Source: Serripes groenlandicus
Lineage: Eukaryota; Mollusca; Bivalvia; Cardiida; Cardiidae
Direction: 5' to 3'
DNA length: 64,000 nt
NCBI GenBank assembly: GCA_031761405.1
Contig: JASEVX010000011.1
Location: 35,827,955-35,891,954, forward strand
Part shown: in pieces, positions 1 to 10,549 of the stretch
How the letters are laid out: the number at the start of each line of letters is the position of its first letter
Position numbering within the stretch: the stretch's first letter is position 1
Notes under the pieces: model-generated
The model's input: the letters and a program-made list of their open reading frames with translations, nothing else
Database searches by the model: none
Told to the model about the DNA's origin: nothing
Position numbers and translations under genes: made by a program

Positions 1-30
1 ATGTTGGTTTTCTCGTGGGACTGCTCATAT
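1..30. mobile_element. End fragment of the 55368-type MITE
   Basis: TGGTTTTCTCGTGGGACTGC at 4-23 matches the right end of the element at 55368-55628 with few changes. The rest lies outside the window or was replaced by the tandem array that follows. Confidence 0.5.
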
Positions 31-766
31 AACTAACTGTATACCAATTTATATCCACAATGCCTGTTTACTGCCATCAGTTGGTGGACTTCTCATATAA
101 CATACTGTATACCAATTTATATCCACAATGCCTGTTTACTGCCATCAGTTGGTGGACTTCTCATATAACATACTGTATACCAATTTATATCCACAATGCC
201 TGTTTACTGCCATCAGTTGGTGGACTTCTCATATAACATACTGTATACCAATTTATATCCACAATGTCTGTTTACTGCCATCAGTTGGTGGACTTCTCAT
301 ATAACATACTGTATACCAATTTATATCCACAATGCCTGTTTACTGCCATCAGTTGGTGGACTTCTCATATAACATACTGTATACCAATTTATATCCACAA
401 TGTCTGTTTACTGCCATCAGTTGGTGGACTTCTCATATAACATACTGTATACCAATTTATATCCACAATGCCTGTTTACTGCCATCAGTTGGTGGACTTC
501 TCATATAACATACTGTATACCAATTTATATCCACAATGTCTGTTTACTGCCATCAGTTGGTGGACTTCTCATATAACATACTGTATACCAATTTATATCC
601 ACAATGCCTGTTTACTGCCATCAGTTGGTGGACTTCTCATATAACATACTGTATACCAATTTATATCCACAATGTCTGTTTACTGCCACCAGTTGGTGGA
701 CTTCTTATATAACATACTGTATACCAATTTATATCCACAATGCCTGTTTACTGCCATCAGTTGGTG
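28..766. repeat. 68-bp tandem array, about 11 units
   Basis: The unit beginning TGCCTGTTTACTGCCATCAG recurs every 68 bp at 61, 129, 197 and on to 741, nearly identical each time. From 197 onward, base 3 of the unit alternates strictly between C and T, so the real period there is 136 bp. The 68-aa reading frame at 604-810 is only this repeat read through; 68 is not a multiple of three. Confidence 0.97.
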
Positions 767-1218
767 ACCTTGACCTTTGTTTAAGGCATAGATATGACAA
801 AGACTATTGAGTAAACAATATGCCCTCATCTTTCAAATAACCATTGCTAATTAATATGTTATGAGGGAAAGGGTTAAATGTTTACCACATTTAGACGACA
901 TGCAGGGTGCATGTTTTGTGTGTCTGTCAGTTTATCTATCTGTCCATCATAAGTCATTTCTGCCTCGTAACTATTGAACTGTTTGAAGGATTAGTTCTCT
1001 ATATTGTGACAATGTGCAGAGTGCATGTTTCTGCCAGGACTGAGGTGATGGTCAAACTTAGAGGTCAAAGGTCATATAACTATATTATAGTTAGCACAAT
1101 ACTTCATGGTATCGAGCGATGTGCAGAACACATAGCTGCTCAATCTCTTAATTCTTGAAGGGTTTTGAAATAATTTGGTCTCGACCATATTGTTTTCGAT
1201 CTGCTTGTTCACCTGCCT
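767..1218. other. Unassigned AT-rich sequence
   Basis: No gene, RNA or mobile element recognised. The AGGTCAAAGGTCA at about 1061 resembles pieces of larger interspersed repeats. The 83-aa frame at 907-1158 has no recognisable domain. Confidence 0.4.
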
Positions 1219-1227
1219 GTCTGTCTC

Positions 1228-1477
1228 CATCCTCGGTACCCAGGCTATTCATAAAATATTTGATACCCTGGGCAAATTGGCTGTACAAATCTCGTACTCA
1301 TGAATCATTTATGAGGTGAAATGCAGCCTTTTGATTGGCCGCATGACACAAACCTTTTGCAATACTAGAATTACAGTGTTGTTACGGAGGAAATCGTGGC
1401 GCATGCTTTACGAAATTTCGCTAGCCAATTTGCCCAGGGTATCATATATTTTATGAATAGCCTGGGTACCGAGGATG
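1228..1477. mobile_element. Mutator-type MITE, 250 bp
   Basis: The ends are inverted repeats of about 55 bp with one mismatch, starting CATCCTCGGTACCCAGGCTA at 1228 and ending with its complement at 1477. They are flanked by a perfect 9-bp direct repeat, GTCTGTCTC, at 1219-1227 and 1478-1486. Long terminal repeats with a 9-bp target duplication are typical of Mutator-like elements. The roughly 140-bp core has no coding capacity. The near-perfect arms suggest a young insertion. Confidence 0.85.
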
Positions 1478-1693
1478 GTCTGTCTCAAGATATGGTTGCT
1501 CCATAACTGTCGCCCTTTGTTTGAGTTGCATTTAAGAGAATAAAACATTAATTATAGATTTTCTGTCTGTTTCCTGGGTCGTAATCCCCAAAAAAGTCTT
1601 AATAAAAGATTAACATTGTCATATTTTCAGTCCTGAAAACTTAATTTCCTCGAAATATCTTTGTTAAGTTCTTAAATACTGTTGAGTCTGTGC

Positions 1694-1926
1694 TTAACCC
1701 TTTCCCTCATACGACAATTCTGCAGCAGACGACTTGGAACTTATTTTGTCAAAACATAGAAAATATCCATAATTGAATGGATTATAACCTATGACAAAAA
1801 GTGGAAAACATTGTGGCAAAAGGAGAAATTGCATGTTTTGTGCAATTTCTTCTTTTGTCACTATGTTTTCAAAAAGACGTCTGCTTTAGAGGCGTCAGAA
1901 AGCGTCTATATGAGGGAAAGGGTTAA
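1694..1926 (+). mobile_element. TTAA MITE, subfamily A, full length
   Basis: TTAA lies at both ends (1694-1697, 1923-1926), with terminal repeats CCCTTTCCCTCATA/TATGAGGGAAAGGG. The subterminal block CTGCAGCAGACGACTT is near the left end and a diverged partner near the right. The central hairpin runs about 1803-1868. At 233 bp it is close to the 230-bp standard. It is non-coding. Confidence 0.93.
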
Positions 1927-2287
1927 GAACACCTTGGCATAGCAATTACCTGTCAGTTCAGTTCTCATTGATCTTTTGCTGCATAATAAAGGTCTCACTA
2001 CATGTGAATATACATGTATATAAAAAGAAAAGAACATTTTTATTTAACAAAGCCTCTTGTATTAAGTCACCACCTATACAATGTGATGGATATGTGTGCC
2101 GTTTCTACTAACAGCATGATGAAACAAGGTTTCTTGATTTATATTTAACACTAATAATCTATATTTCAATATATACAGTACCACATTGTTTAGATAATGG
2201 TTATACACTACAGGGTATAATTTTGGTATAATGTTTAGATTTATAACACTATTACCATTGTTAGGTGATGGTAACACGCTGTACATT
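1927..2287. other. No recognised feature
   Basis: AT-rich spacer. The 83-aa minus frame at 2074-2325 runs into the next MITE and shows no domain. Confidence 0.4.
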
Positions 2288-2502
2288 TTTACCCCTTTCC
2301 CACTTGTAGACACATTTTGACACATCTGCAGCAGACGACTTCTGAAAACATTGTGGCAAAAGGCTCTACTTTTCCCGTAATATGTTCAACTCCATTCAAT
2401 AATTATTCTTTCAGTTAAACTGTAAAAGAGAATTTTTATATTTTTGCCTAGATGTTTTGAAAGTCGTCTGCTGCAGATTTATTGTATGTGGGAAAGGGTT
2501 AA
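2288..2502 (-). mobile_element. TTAA MITE, subfamily B, diverged
   Basis: The right end is CTGCAGATTTATTGTATGTGGGAAAGGGTTAA. The left end has TTTA instead of TTAA, then CCCCTTTCCCACTTGTAGACAC. Only the left arm of the central hairpin (ACATTGTGGCAAAAGG) is clear, so the middle is eroded. Confidence 0.8.
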
Positions 2503-2825
2503 ATGATGTTATATATATGTGTCACTGTCCTCGCACCTGATGTTTTAGCGTCTTATTGCATCTGCATATAGTAAAGACTGGAAAGCTTTCATTATCATAT
2601 ATACATTTAATATAGTTCTAGATGCAACTTTTGAAACAACATTAGATGTATAGCCCTTCTAGTTGTACGTCAATAGTACTTTCAATGATGTTGAAACAAG
2701 AGTGACAATAAGACCCCAATTCGCCAGATCATAGTTAAAGTTTTTATATTGGATATAATATTACATGTCAGATAATGATTATACACTGTATATTATTAAA
2801 TTTTGTTTGATAATTATAATTTTAC
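2503..2825. other. Unassigned AT-rich sequence
   Basis: No gene seen. From about 2740 it contains weak relatives of the 38-bp unit that follows (GATAATGATTATACACTGTA). Confidence 0.4.
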
Positions 2826-3100
2826 ATAGGAAAATATTACATTTTGTGAGGTAATGAGGATTATGCAATTTAAAATATTACATTTTGTAAGATGATGATA
2901 ATGCAAGGGAAAATATTACATATTGTAAGATGATGATTATGCAAGGGAAAATATTACATATTGTAAGATGATGATAATGCAAGGTAAAATATTACATATT
3001 GTAAGATGATGATAATGCAAGGGAAAATATTACATATTGTAAGATTATGATTATGCAAGGGAAAATATTACATATTGTAAGATTATGATAATACAAAGTA
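2826..3100. repeat. 38-bp tandem array, about 7 units
   Basis: GCAAGGGAAAATATTACATA recurs at 2903, 2941, 2979, 3017 and 3055, spaced 38 bp. Outer units are diverged. It seems to be the best-preserved part of a wider field of AT-rich repeats reaching about 6185. Confidence 0.95.
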
Positions 3101-3530
3101 TATTATTATAATTATTTTGTCACATGACAATGCTTGTATCTGATGTAATATATACCCATTACATATTTCTTTATATACAACGTGTGTAATATAACATGAC
3201 CTAATACTAGGAAAATGACGTCACGTCATCGCCAAAACCCGTATATTTCATCTAGAAATATTGTAAACGTTAAGTACATTTTTATCGAAATACGCCTCAT
3301 AGGAACGGCCTACCCCTCTCTGGGCATTTTTTTTATAAGTCACTTTATGTGATAGATATATAGTATCTCATGAGTGTTATTTATTATTATTTTTAATAAA
3401 CTAAGCTGAATATGACCTCGGCATAATTATTTGTGGCATTGTTATACGGTTTACTGACGAAATTAAAATAGCTTTGGAAAACCCGATTTTCTTTGTGTGT
3501 TTTGTCATGTGATAAAAAGAATCTGACATT
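3101..3530. other. Unassigned AT-rich sequence
   Basis: No reading frame, RNA or known repeat recognised. Confidence 0.4.
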
Positions 3531-3696
3531 CGTTGTCATTTCATAAACAGTTTTATTAAACTCGTCCAAGATATTTGTTATTAAGCGAGCATGTGGCGAG
3601 CTTAATAAGAAAAAATCTTGAACTCGTTTAATAAAACTTTATATGAAATGATCAAATGATCAAATGACAAATGATCCAATGACAAATGTCAGATCC
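3531..3696. mobile_element. Foldback element or long imperfect palindrome
   Basis: An inner arm of about 43 bp (GTTTTATTAAACTCGT to TTATTAAGCGAGC, about 3550-3590) pairs with 3596-3640 across a 5-nt loop at 3591-3595. Outer arms ATCTGACATT at 3531 and AATGTCAGAT at 3687 extend the pairing. CAAATGAT-like motifs are tandemly duplicated in the right arm only. I saw no clear target duplication. Confidence 0.75.
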
Positions 3697-4332
3697 TATA
3701 TATATGTTGTAAGACAGTGATGATTACATGTATAATAATGTGTTTTATTACATTTTGTGAGATAATGTTTATACAAGGTATAATATTAGTATCATGTTAA
3801 ATATTGACAAAGGCATATTATAATATTGCTCTTGTTAAACTATGCACATGTGCTATTATACCTTATCCCTCTTAATTCCTGCAATTGGCACCATGACCAC
3901 TGATTTTTGACAGATAAAATAATATGATATTTAACCCTGTATAATTATTATTTACAAACATTTTATGAGACACTTGGTAAAATTATTTTTGAACAAATAT
4001 AATATGCTCTAGGATAACTGTATAAAATAGTATTGCATATGTGAATAATGTTTTTTAAGTATGTTATATTGTTAAAAAAGTAATACAGGGCATTATACAT
4101 GCATGATAGAACATATTCGAAGTAATAATTATACAAGCTGTAATATTGTTTTAATGTTATAAACCAGTATGATATTATATTTAGTAAATGATGAGTATGC
4201 AGGGTGTCAGGTTTGTTAATGTTTGATACAAGTTTGCTATTAAATTTTGTAATTGCTGATTTTTATCAAATATCATATTTGTTTAATTGACTTACACTTT
4301 TATGATATTACATTCAATAAATGATGGGTTTT
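3697..4332. repeat. Diverged AT-rich repeat field
   Basis: Phrases such as ATTACATTTTGTGAGATAAT and TGATTATACAAGGTATAATA recur at irregular spacing of very roughly 80 bp. I read it as an old, eroded tandem array. No genes. Confidence 0.45.
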
Positions 4333-5847
4333 TTAGCTCACCTGTGCACAAGCTATTGCAAGGTGAGCTATTGTGATCACATATTGTACGGCGTCCTTCC
4401 GTTGTGCGTTGTCCGTCGTCAACAATTACCTTGTTAACACTCTACAGGCTACATCTTGCATCCAATCTTCATGAAAGTTTATCAGAACATTCATCTCAAT
4501 CAAATCTTAGACAAGTTCGAAACTGGGCCATATGAGGTCACTAGGTAAAATTGAAGGGAAATCTTTTTAACACTCTGGTGGCCACATTTTCAATTTGAGC
4601 ATGTTTGTCTTGATGATATGTAGGTCAAGTTCGACCATGGGTCATGTCGGGTCAAAAAGTAGGTCACTAGGTAAAATTGAAGGAAAATCTTGTTAACACT
4701 CTAGAGGCCGCAATTTTTGCTTGAGCAGTTTGAAATTTTATCAGTACATTTGTCTTAAAAATATCTAGGCAAAAGTTTGAATATGGGTCATGCCGGGTCA
4801 AAAACTTGGTCACTAGGCCAAATTGAAGGAAAATCTTGTTAACACTCTGGAAAACGCATTTTTTGCTTCAGCAGCATGACATTTTTTGGAATGTTTGTCT
4901 GAATGATATCTAGGTCAAGTTCGAATATAGGTCATATTAGGGCAAGAACTAGGTCACTAGGTCAAATTGAAGGGAAAACTTGTTAACAATCTGGATACTG
5001 CATTTTTAACTTGAGCATGTTAACACTTTATCAAAATGTTTGTCTTGGTGATATGTAGGCCATGTTTGAATATTGGTCATGTCTGTTCAAAAACTAGGTC
5101 ACTAGGCCAAATTGAAGGAAAATCTTGTTAACACTGTAGAAGGCGCATTTTTTGCTTCAGCAGCTTCAAATTGGTCAGAATGTTTATTTTAATGATATCT
5201 ATGCCATGCTTGAATAAAGGTTATGCCCGGTCAAAAAGTAGGTCACTAGGTCAAATTGATGGAAAATCTTGTTAACACTCTGGAGGCTGCATTTTTGGCT
5301 TCAGCAGCTTGAAATTTTGTCTGAATGATATCTAGCTCAAGTTCGAATATAGGTCATATTGGGTCAGAAACTAGGTCAATAAAGGAAAATATTGTTCAAA
5401 CTCTGGAGGCTGCATTTTACTTTGAGCAAGTTGAATTTTTGTCAGAATGTTTGTCTTGATAATATCTAGTCCATGTTGGAATATGGGTTATATCAGGTAA
5501 AAAAAATATGCATTTTGAATCTTTGTCGGAATAATTGTCTTGATGTGTTTTGCATTGCATTGCATAATTCAGGAGGAATCCGCCGTGGTCGAGTTGTTAG
5601 CGTCGGGGATTTGAAACCAGACGTCCCCGGTTCGATCCCCAGTATCGGCACGAAGATTACGGTGGAGTGCCCTTGGGCAAGGCACTTTTTCTAGCCTAGA
5701 ACTGGTTTGTTTACCAAGGGATCATGAATAAGTGAACTGTCGCCGTGACATAACTGAAATAATGTTGAAAACTGCATAAAACACCAATAAACCAAAAAGC
5801 ATAATTCAGGTGAGCGAACTAGGGCCATCACCGCCCTTTTGTTTAAG
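4333..5847 (+). repeat. TAGCTCACC interspersed repeat, long copy
   Basis: It starts TAGCTCACCTGTGCACAAGC and ends GGTGAGCGAACTAGGGCCATC...CCCTTTTGTTT. The body is six to seven diverged units of about 130-155 bp, each with a GGTCACTAGG phrase followed by CTTGTTAACACTCTGGAGGC. Other copies are at 8830, 37655 and 51470. The element class is unknown to me. A SINE interrupts it near the right end. Confidence 0.85.
5574..5798 (+). mobile_element. tRNA-derived SINE with 12-bp target duplication
   Basis: The tRNA-like head (CCGCCGTGGTCGAGTTGTTA; B box GGTTCGATCCC at about 5630) is followed by a body containing GCCCTTGGGCAAGGCAC. The tail is TAACTGAAATAATGTTGAAA. The flanking repeat GCATAATTCAGG is perfect at 5562-5573 and 5799-5810, so the boundaries are firm. 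It interrupts the end of the repeat at 4333-5847, so it is younger than that repeat. Confidence 0.93.
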
Positions 5848-6188
5848 ATATGATATTGGTATATTTGCTAGTATACTGTTATGATAACACACTTGGTAAA
5901 TAATGATTATTCAGGGTATACTATTAATTTAATGTTATAATACTGGTATGGTATTATATTCAGTATATGATGACTTTTCAAGATATAATATTGGTATAAA
6001 TTAGCTATGATACTTTAATAATGTTACATTTGGTAAATATTGATTATACAGGGTTTTAAATTGGTACAATATTATAACATTGGCAGGTATGATATTACAT
6101 TTGCTAAATCTTAATTATAAAAGGTTACGTATTGGTATAATGCTATTTTACTGTTATGATATTACACTTGTAAACAATGATTATTTAG
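5848..6188. repeat. Diverged AT-rich tandem units
   Basis: Units of roughly 80 bp carry AATGATTATNCAGGGTATA and TATGATATTACATTTG phrases. The last one (AATGATTATTTAGGGTATA) runs into the candidate exon at 6189, which weakens the splice-acceptor reading there. Confidence 0.55.
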
Positions 6189-6242
6189 GGTATACCAAAG
6201 CAGGAAACTGAAGCCGATGACGATGATGATGAACTGATTGAT
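6189..6242 (+). CDS. Candidate acidic coding exon, gene unknown
   Basis: Between ATTTAG and GTGAGT lies a 54-nt segment open as 18 codons in phase 0. It reads GIPKQETEADDDDDELID: Pro/Gln/Glu followed by five Asp. The composition and codon-like texture differ sharply from the surrounding AT-rich repeats. Against it: the acceptor and first bases match the adjacent repeat unit. No family is recognised. The next plausible plus-strand exon in the same phase is at 15772. Inference only. Confidence 0.3.
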
Positions 6243-6339
6243 GTGAGTCAGTGTATTGTCAGTGTATTGTCAGTGTATTGTCACAGTATCACCAGATATT
6301 GTTAACAACCTGTGTAGTATGAATGTGATCATAACAAGT

Positions 6340-6539
6340 GAGCCACGTCTAGCGATTTTGGGTCTTAGAATCCCGCTAACTTAGTTGGTAGCGACACAGG
6401 CTGTCAATCCGGGGGTTGTGAGTTTGAATTCCAGCTCTGACAAAATCTAGAACTTTTAGTGCCAATAATTCTTAAGGCCGGTTTAGTTTTATGATTTCTA
6501 TGGAGAATCAATTTGACTCCAGATCGCGAGACGTGGCTC
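6340..6539 (+). mobile_element. TIR element carrying a tRNA-like head
   Basis: The ends GAGCCACGTCTAGCGAT (6340) and ATCGCGAGACGTGGCTC (to 6539) are inverted repeats of about 19 bp with one or two mismatches. Inside, 6371-6440 is tRNA-like: an A-box-like CTTAGTTGGTAGCGACA and a B-box-like GTTTGAATTCC. The SINE at 52332-52649 has a very similar tRNA-like head. Confidence 0.65.
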
Positions 6540-6586
6540 CAGTGTATGACTGTGTTATAAATTATAAGAGGTGCATGCAGTGTCCT

Positions 6587-6810
6587 TTAAACCTTTCCCA
6601 CATACAGAAAATCAGCAGCAAACAACTTTGAAAACCAATTTGCAAAAGTGTGAAAAAAACAATGAGAGTTGAATTATTAAATAAACTTGAAAACACTGTG
6701 GTAAAAGGAGAAATTGCTCGTTTTGAGCAATTTATTCTTTTGTCACAATGTTTTCAAAATTCGTCTACTGCAGTGGCGTCAGACAGAGTCTACATGAGGG
6801 AAAGGGCAAA
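6587..6810 (+). mobile_element. TTAA MITE, diverged
   Basis: TTAA and ACCTTTCCCACATACAG are at the left; TACATGAGGGAAAGGG is at the right, without a clean TTAA. The central hairpin has GCTC...GAGC at its tip. The 72-aa frame at 6650-6868 is a read-through of this element. Confidence 0.85.
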
Positions 6811-7121
6811 ACCTTGTTTGACCTCTAAACACCCCTTAGTTGATACTCAGAAGAAAAGATTATTTTGAGTACCCACAACAAAAGGTGTGATGAGTAATAA
6901 GAAACAGTCTATAAGGAAATGACAGATTTTCTATTCCTTATCTCTACCTCTGTATGAGAATGTTTTGTGTATAATTACTTTGCCTGTTTGGTGTGGCATT
7001 TCGCCCTAAATGATGACATCTCCATCTGTCTTGCATGCTTTGGTTATATATGTTGGTCACTTGAAGGTGAGACATGGTGTTCCTTTGAAAACTCTTGGTG
7101 TTTGGGGTGTGCACAATCTCT

Positions 7122-7352
7122 TGAACCCTTTCCCACATACAGCAAATCTGCAGCAGATGACTTTAAAAGCCTATAATATACAAAAATGTGAAATATCTCC
7201 ATAAAAGAGAGTTTATTTATTAAAAAGAGTTGAAAACATTGTGACAAAAGGAGAAATTGCTGTTTTGAGCAATTTCTTCTTTTATTACAATGTTTTCAGA
7301 AGACGTCTGCTTCAGAGGCGTCAGAAAGCGTCTTTATATAGGAAAGGGTTAA
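7122..7352 (+). mobile_element. TTAA MITE, mixed B left / A right
   Basis: The left end is TGAACCCTTTCCCACATACAGC and the right end is GGAAAGGGTTAA. The hairpin centre is GCTGTTTTGAGC. The flanking tetranucleotide on the left is mutated. Four short overlapping frames here are read-throughs of the repeat. Confidence 0.88.
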
Positions 7353-7961
7353 AACCAGATGTAAACATCACAGAAGTAGCAAATGCTCCTATAGATCTGA
7401 TGACTGCCTATTACAGGTCGTCTCAGATTGACCTTTATTTCAACCAATCAAAATTGTGGCCTACAAAATTGTTCGGTATCGACAGTAGAGATAACCTATA
7501 TAAATAAATGAGATAGAAAAGCTGTGATGGCCAGGTGCTCTGATTGTATAGTAACCTTTTTGCTAACAGAACGAAGACTTTTAGTGTAAGTTGTATCGTG
7601 CAATTTCATTGGACAGAAAATGGAATACCTCCTCATGAATACTTGAATGTAAAGGGTCATGCAATTCAAGGAGACCTTTTAATGAATGTCATCAAATCCA
7701 ATGTATGCAACAAAGGGTAACTTCCCATTTTGTCTACAGTTTTTTGTCCCATTTCATCTACTGTTCATAAAATGAATATACATAGCTATATTTCTACGGA
7801 GATTGCCATTTTATCTTACATTGACCACCCTTAAAACATTTAAAGAACTTTAAAATCAGAGAAGCTAGATTCAGGTTGCCTCCTTCCTAATAGACGTAAA
7901 GAGCAGATGACCATAGTCTACACTGTTTGCAATGTTTAAATGTTCTCTGTCCATTAAAATA
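7353..7961. other. No recognised feature
   Basis: Mostly unique-looking sequence. The end of the 88-aa frame at 7241-7507 (TEVANAPIDLMTAYYR at 7366-7413) looks faintly protein-like, but no GTRAGT donor follows. I do not call it. Confidence 0.35.
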
Positions 7962-8110
7962 TTAACCCTTTCAGCGCTGAATATTCTTTAAAACATAATG
8001 CTACAGGAGGCCTTTGATCTAGGTCTACACTGTTTGCAAAAGATGCATCTATGCAAACAGTGCTGGTCTATACTGTTTGCAAAATATGCATACATACAAG
8101 CAATTGCAGG
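7962..8110 (+). mobile_element. Eroded CTTTCAGCGC-type TTAA element
   Basis: TTAACCCTTTCAGCGCTGAA at 7962 resembles the ends of the elements at 39934 and 59739. The interior repeats CTACACTGTTTGCAAA three times, as in hairpin-bearing relatives. No right end found. Confidence 0.5.
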
Positions 8111-8740
8111 TACACACTGATCTGGATCTAAACTGTACATGTAATACTTAAGAAAAGAAAGACCTAAAACAATTAATTGTTGATAATTGTCCAATCAGTT
8201 AGTTTGTTTTGGTCTATTTTTTTCCAAAACTATAACGATAAAATAACACAACGAAGTGGGCATAAACCGCAACAAAGCATTTTGGTCTAATTCTTATGAT
8301 ATGAGAGTGTGCATGACCATAAATATTGTATGAGAGAGATCAGAGAAAAAGAGGAAATAACCCTGTCCTACATGCAGAACCTTAGATGCATCTGTAACAG
8401 AGACTTTTGAAAAAAAAGTGGCAGAGTGAGAAATTCTCGAGGAGAGTCATTTCTATTGACTACGCACAGCACAAGGCTTTGCAAAGGAATGAAAAAGGTA
8501 GTATCTAAAAATGTACTTATCTGTGTGCTCTGTGAAACTATTGTTGTATGAAATATAGTTTATATTGTGTCAAATTGTAGTCTTTAACCACGTTTCATCC
8601 CAAAATGCCCTCCAGTATTGTGTCAAGGTAGTGTTATATTGAATATAATGTTAGCTGTCTCAATATCTTTTTGTAACCAAATCAATTTACCTGTAGATAT
8701 GTTACAAAATTAATGCCTTTCTAACAGTATACATGTACGT
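8111..8740. other. Mostly unassigned; one MITE remnant
   Basis: 8358-8440 looks like an eroded TTAA MITE left half (AACCCTGTCCTACATGCAGA). From about 8560 the AATGCCCTCCAGTATTGTGT phrase is an early unit of the diverged repeat at 10550-11290. No gene. Confidence 0.4.
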
Positions 8741-8741
8741 A

Positions 8742-8820
8742 CATGTTTACATTTTTCCACCTGTAAACAAATTCTGATGCATCTGCAACAGCTGACTTTT
8801 AAAAACATTGTGGCAAAACT
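8742..8820 (-). mobile_element. TTAA MITE end fragment
   Basis: TTTCCACCTGTAAACAAATT, then GCATCTGCAACAGCTGACTT and ACATTGTGGCAAAA. It is a subfamily B end and first hairpin arm, cut off by the repeat starting at 8830. Confidence 0.6.
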
Positions 8821-8829
8821 ACCAATTTT

Positions 8830-9547
8830 TAGCTCACCTATGCACGAAGTGCAAGGTGAGCTATTGTGATCACATTTTGTCCGGCGTCCGTACGTCGTGC
8901 GTTGTGTGTCGTGCGTCGTCAACATTTCAGCTTGTTAACACTCTACAGGCTACATTTTGCATCCAATCTTCATGAAAGTGTATCAGAACATTCATCTCCA
9001 TTAAATCTTGGACAAGTTCGAAACTGGGCCATATGAGGTCAAAAACGAGCATGATGAAACTTTATCAGAATGTTTTTCTTGATGATATGTAAGTCAAGTT
9101 TGATCAAGGGTCATGTTGGGTCAAAAAGTAGGTCACTAGGTCAAATTGAAGGAAATCTTATTAACACTCTAGAGGCCGCATTTTTTGCTTCAGAAGTTTG
9201 AAATTTTGTCAGAATGTTTGTCTTAAAGATATTTAGGTCAGGGTCGAATATGGGTCATATTGGGTCAGAAACTAGGTCAATAAAGGAAAATATTGTTCAA
9301 ACTCCGGAGGCCGCATTTGTACTTTGAGCAAGTTGAAAATTTGTCAGAATGTTGTCTTGATGATATCTAGTCCATGTTGGAATATGGGTCATATCAGGTA
9401 AAATAATATAGATCACTAGGCCAAATGAAGGAAAATCTTGTTAACACTGTGGAGGTTGCATTCAGAATAATTGTCTTGATGTGTTTTGCATCGTAGTACA
9501 TTGTATAATTAAGGTGAGCGATCCAGGGCCATCATGGCCCTCTTGTT
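8830..9547 (+). repeat. TAGCTCACC interspersed repeat, short copy
   Basis: The start is TAGCTCACCTATGCACGAAG and the end is GAGCGATCCAGGGCCATCAT...CCCTCTTGTT. It has about half the internal units of the copy at 4333. It truncates the MITE fragment before it. Confidence 0.85.
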
Positions 9548-10319
9548 ATCTCAACCTGAGCCAGAGTCTCAAGGTGAGCTATTGTGACCAATCAGTGTCC
9601 CTTTTCAAAGAAAAACTCTGGTTCAAAAGTACTGGCCCGATTTGTAAATTATTTGACAGAGATATACCTTTGTGACCCTCCACCAAGATTGTTCAAACTA
9701 TTCCGATCCATTGAAAAACATGGCTACCAGGTGAGTGGAGCTTATTATGCCCCTTTCGAAGAAGACGGGTGGTCTGTAGCTGAGGTCGGTAAGTCTGTCC
9801 GTCAGTAGACTAAAGCTTGTCCGAGCGATAACTCAACAATGCCTGGACCTATGGTTGGGCCTGACCAGTAGATTACCCCTATTGAATTTGAGGTCATCGG
9901 ATCAGAGATCAAAGTGACTGACTCTGAACGTGAAAAGCTTGTCCGAGTGATAACTCAACATTAGCCTTCACCCATGTCCCTCAAACTTGACATGGGAGGC
10001 TGGTGGTGACCAGTATTGATTTTGAGGTCAAAGGTCAAGGTCACAGTGACCTTGAATGCGAAAAGCTTGTCCGAGAAAACAAAGGAAACACCTGTTTTAC
10101 ATAGAGAGACATATGAAAAATCTTCTTATCTGAAGCAAACCTATCAGTTTCTTCATGCCATATTAATTTGACAAAAGACTCAGCTCACCTGAATGCATTA
10201 CAAATCATATTGCATAACTCAGGTGAGTGATCCAGGTGAGTGATCCAGGTGAGTGATCCAGGGCCATTAGAATGCAAATAAATTTTTGTATAACTGTGTG
10301 TTTGCTCTCCAATATTGTC
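9548..10319 (+). repeat. Mosaic of interspersed repeat pieces
   Basis: Pieces include AAAGCTTGTCCGAGYGATAA (about 9811 and 9935, and a partial at 10061) and a stretch at 10180-10262 ending in three tandem copies of GATCCAGGTGAGTG. Short frames at 9481-9808 are read-throughs. No gene. Confidence 0.6.
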
Positions 10320-10549
10320 TTAACCCTTTCCCACATACGGCAATTCTGCAGCAGACGACTTTGAACGTATTTTGTCAAAAAATAGAAAATCTCCATAATT
10401 GAATGGATAACCTATGACTAAAAGTGGAAAACATTGTGGCAAAAGGAGAAATTGCACGTTTTGTGCAATTTCTTCTTTTGTCACTATGTTTTCAAAAAGC
10501 CGTCTGCTGCAGAGGCGTCAGAAAGCGTTTATATGAGGGAAAGGGTTAA
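10320..10549 (+). mobile_element. TTAA MITE, subfamily A, 230 bp
   Basis: TTAA on both sides and exactly 230 bp. CTGCAGCAGACGACTTT is subterminal at left; AAAAAGCCGTCTGCTGCAG is at right. The central hairpin tip is GCACGTTTTGTGC. One of seven copies of identical length. Confidence 0.96.
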
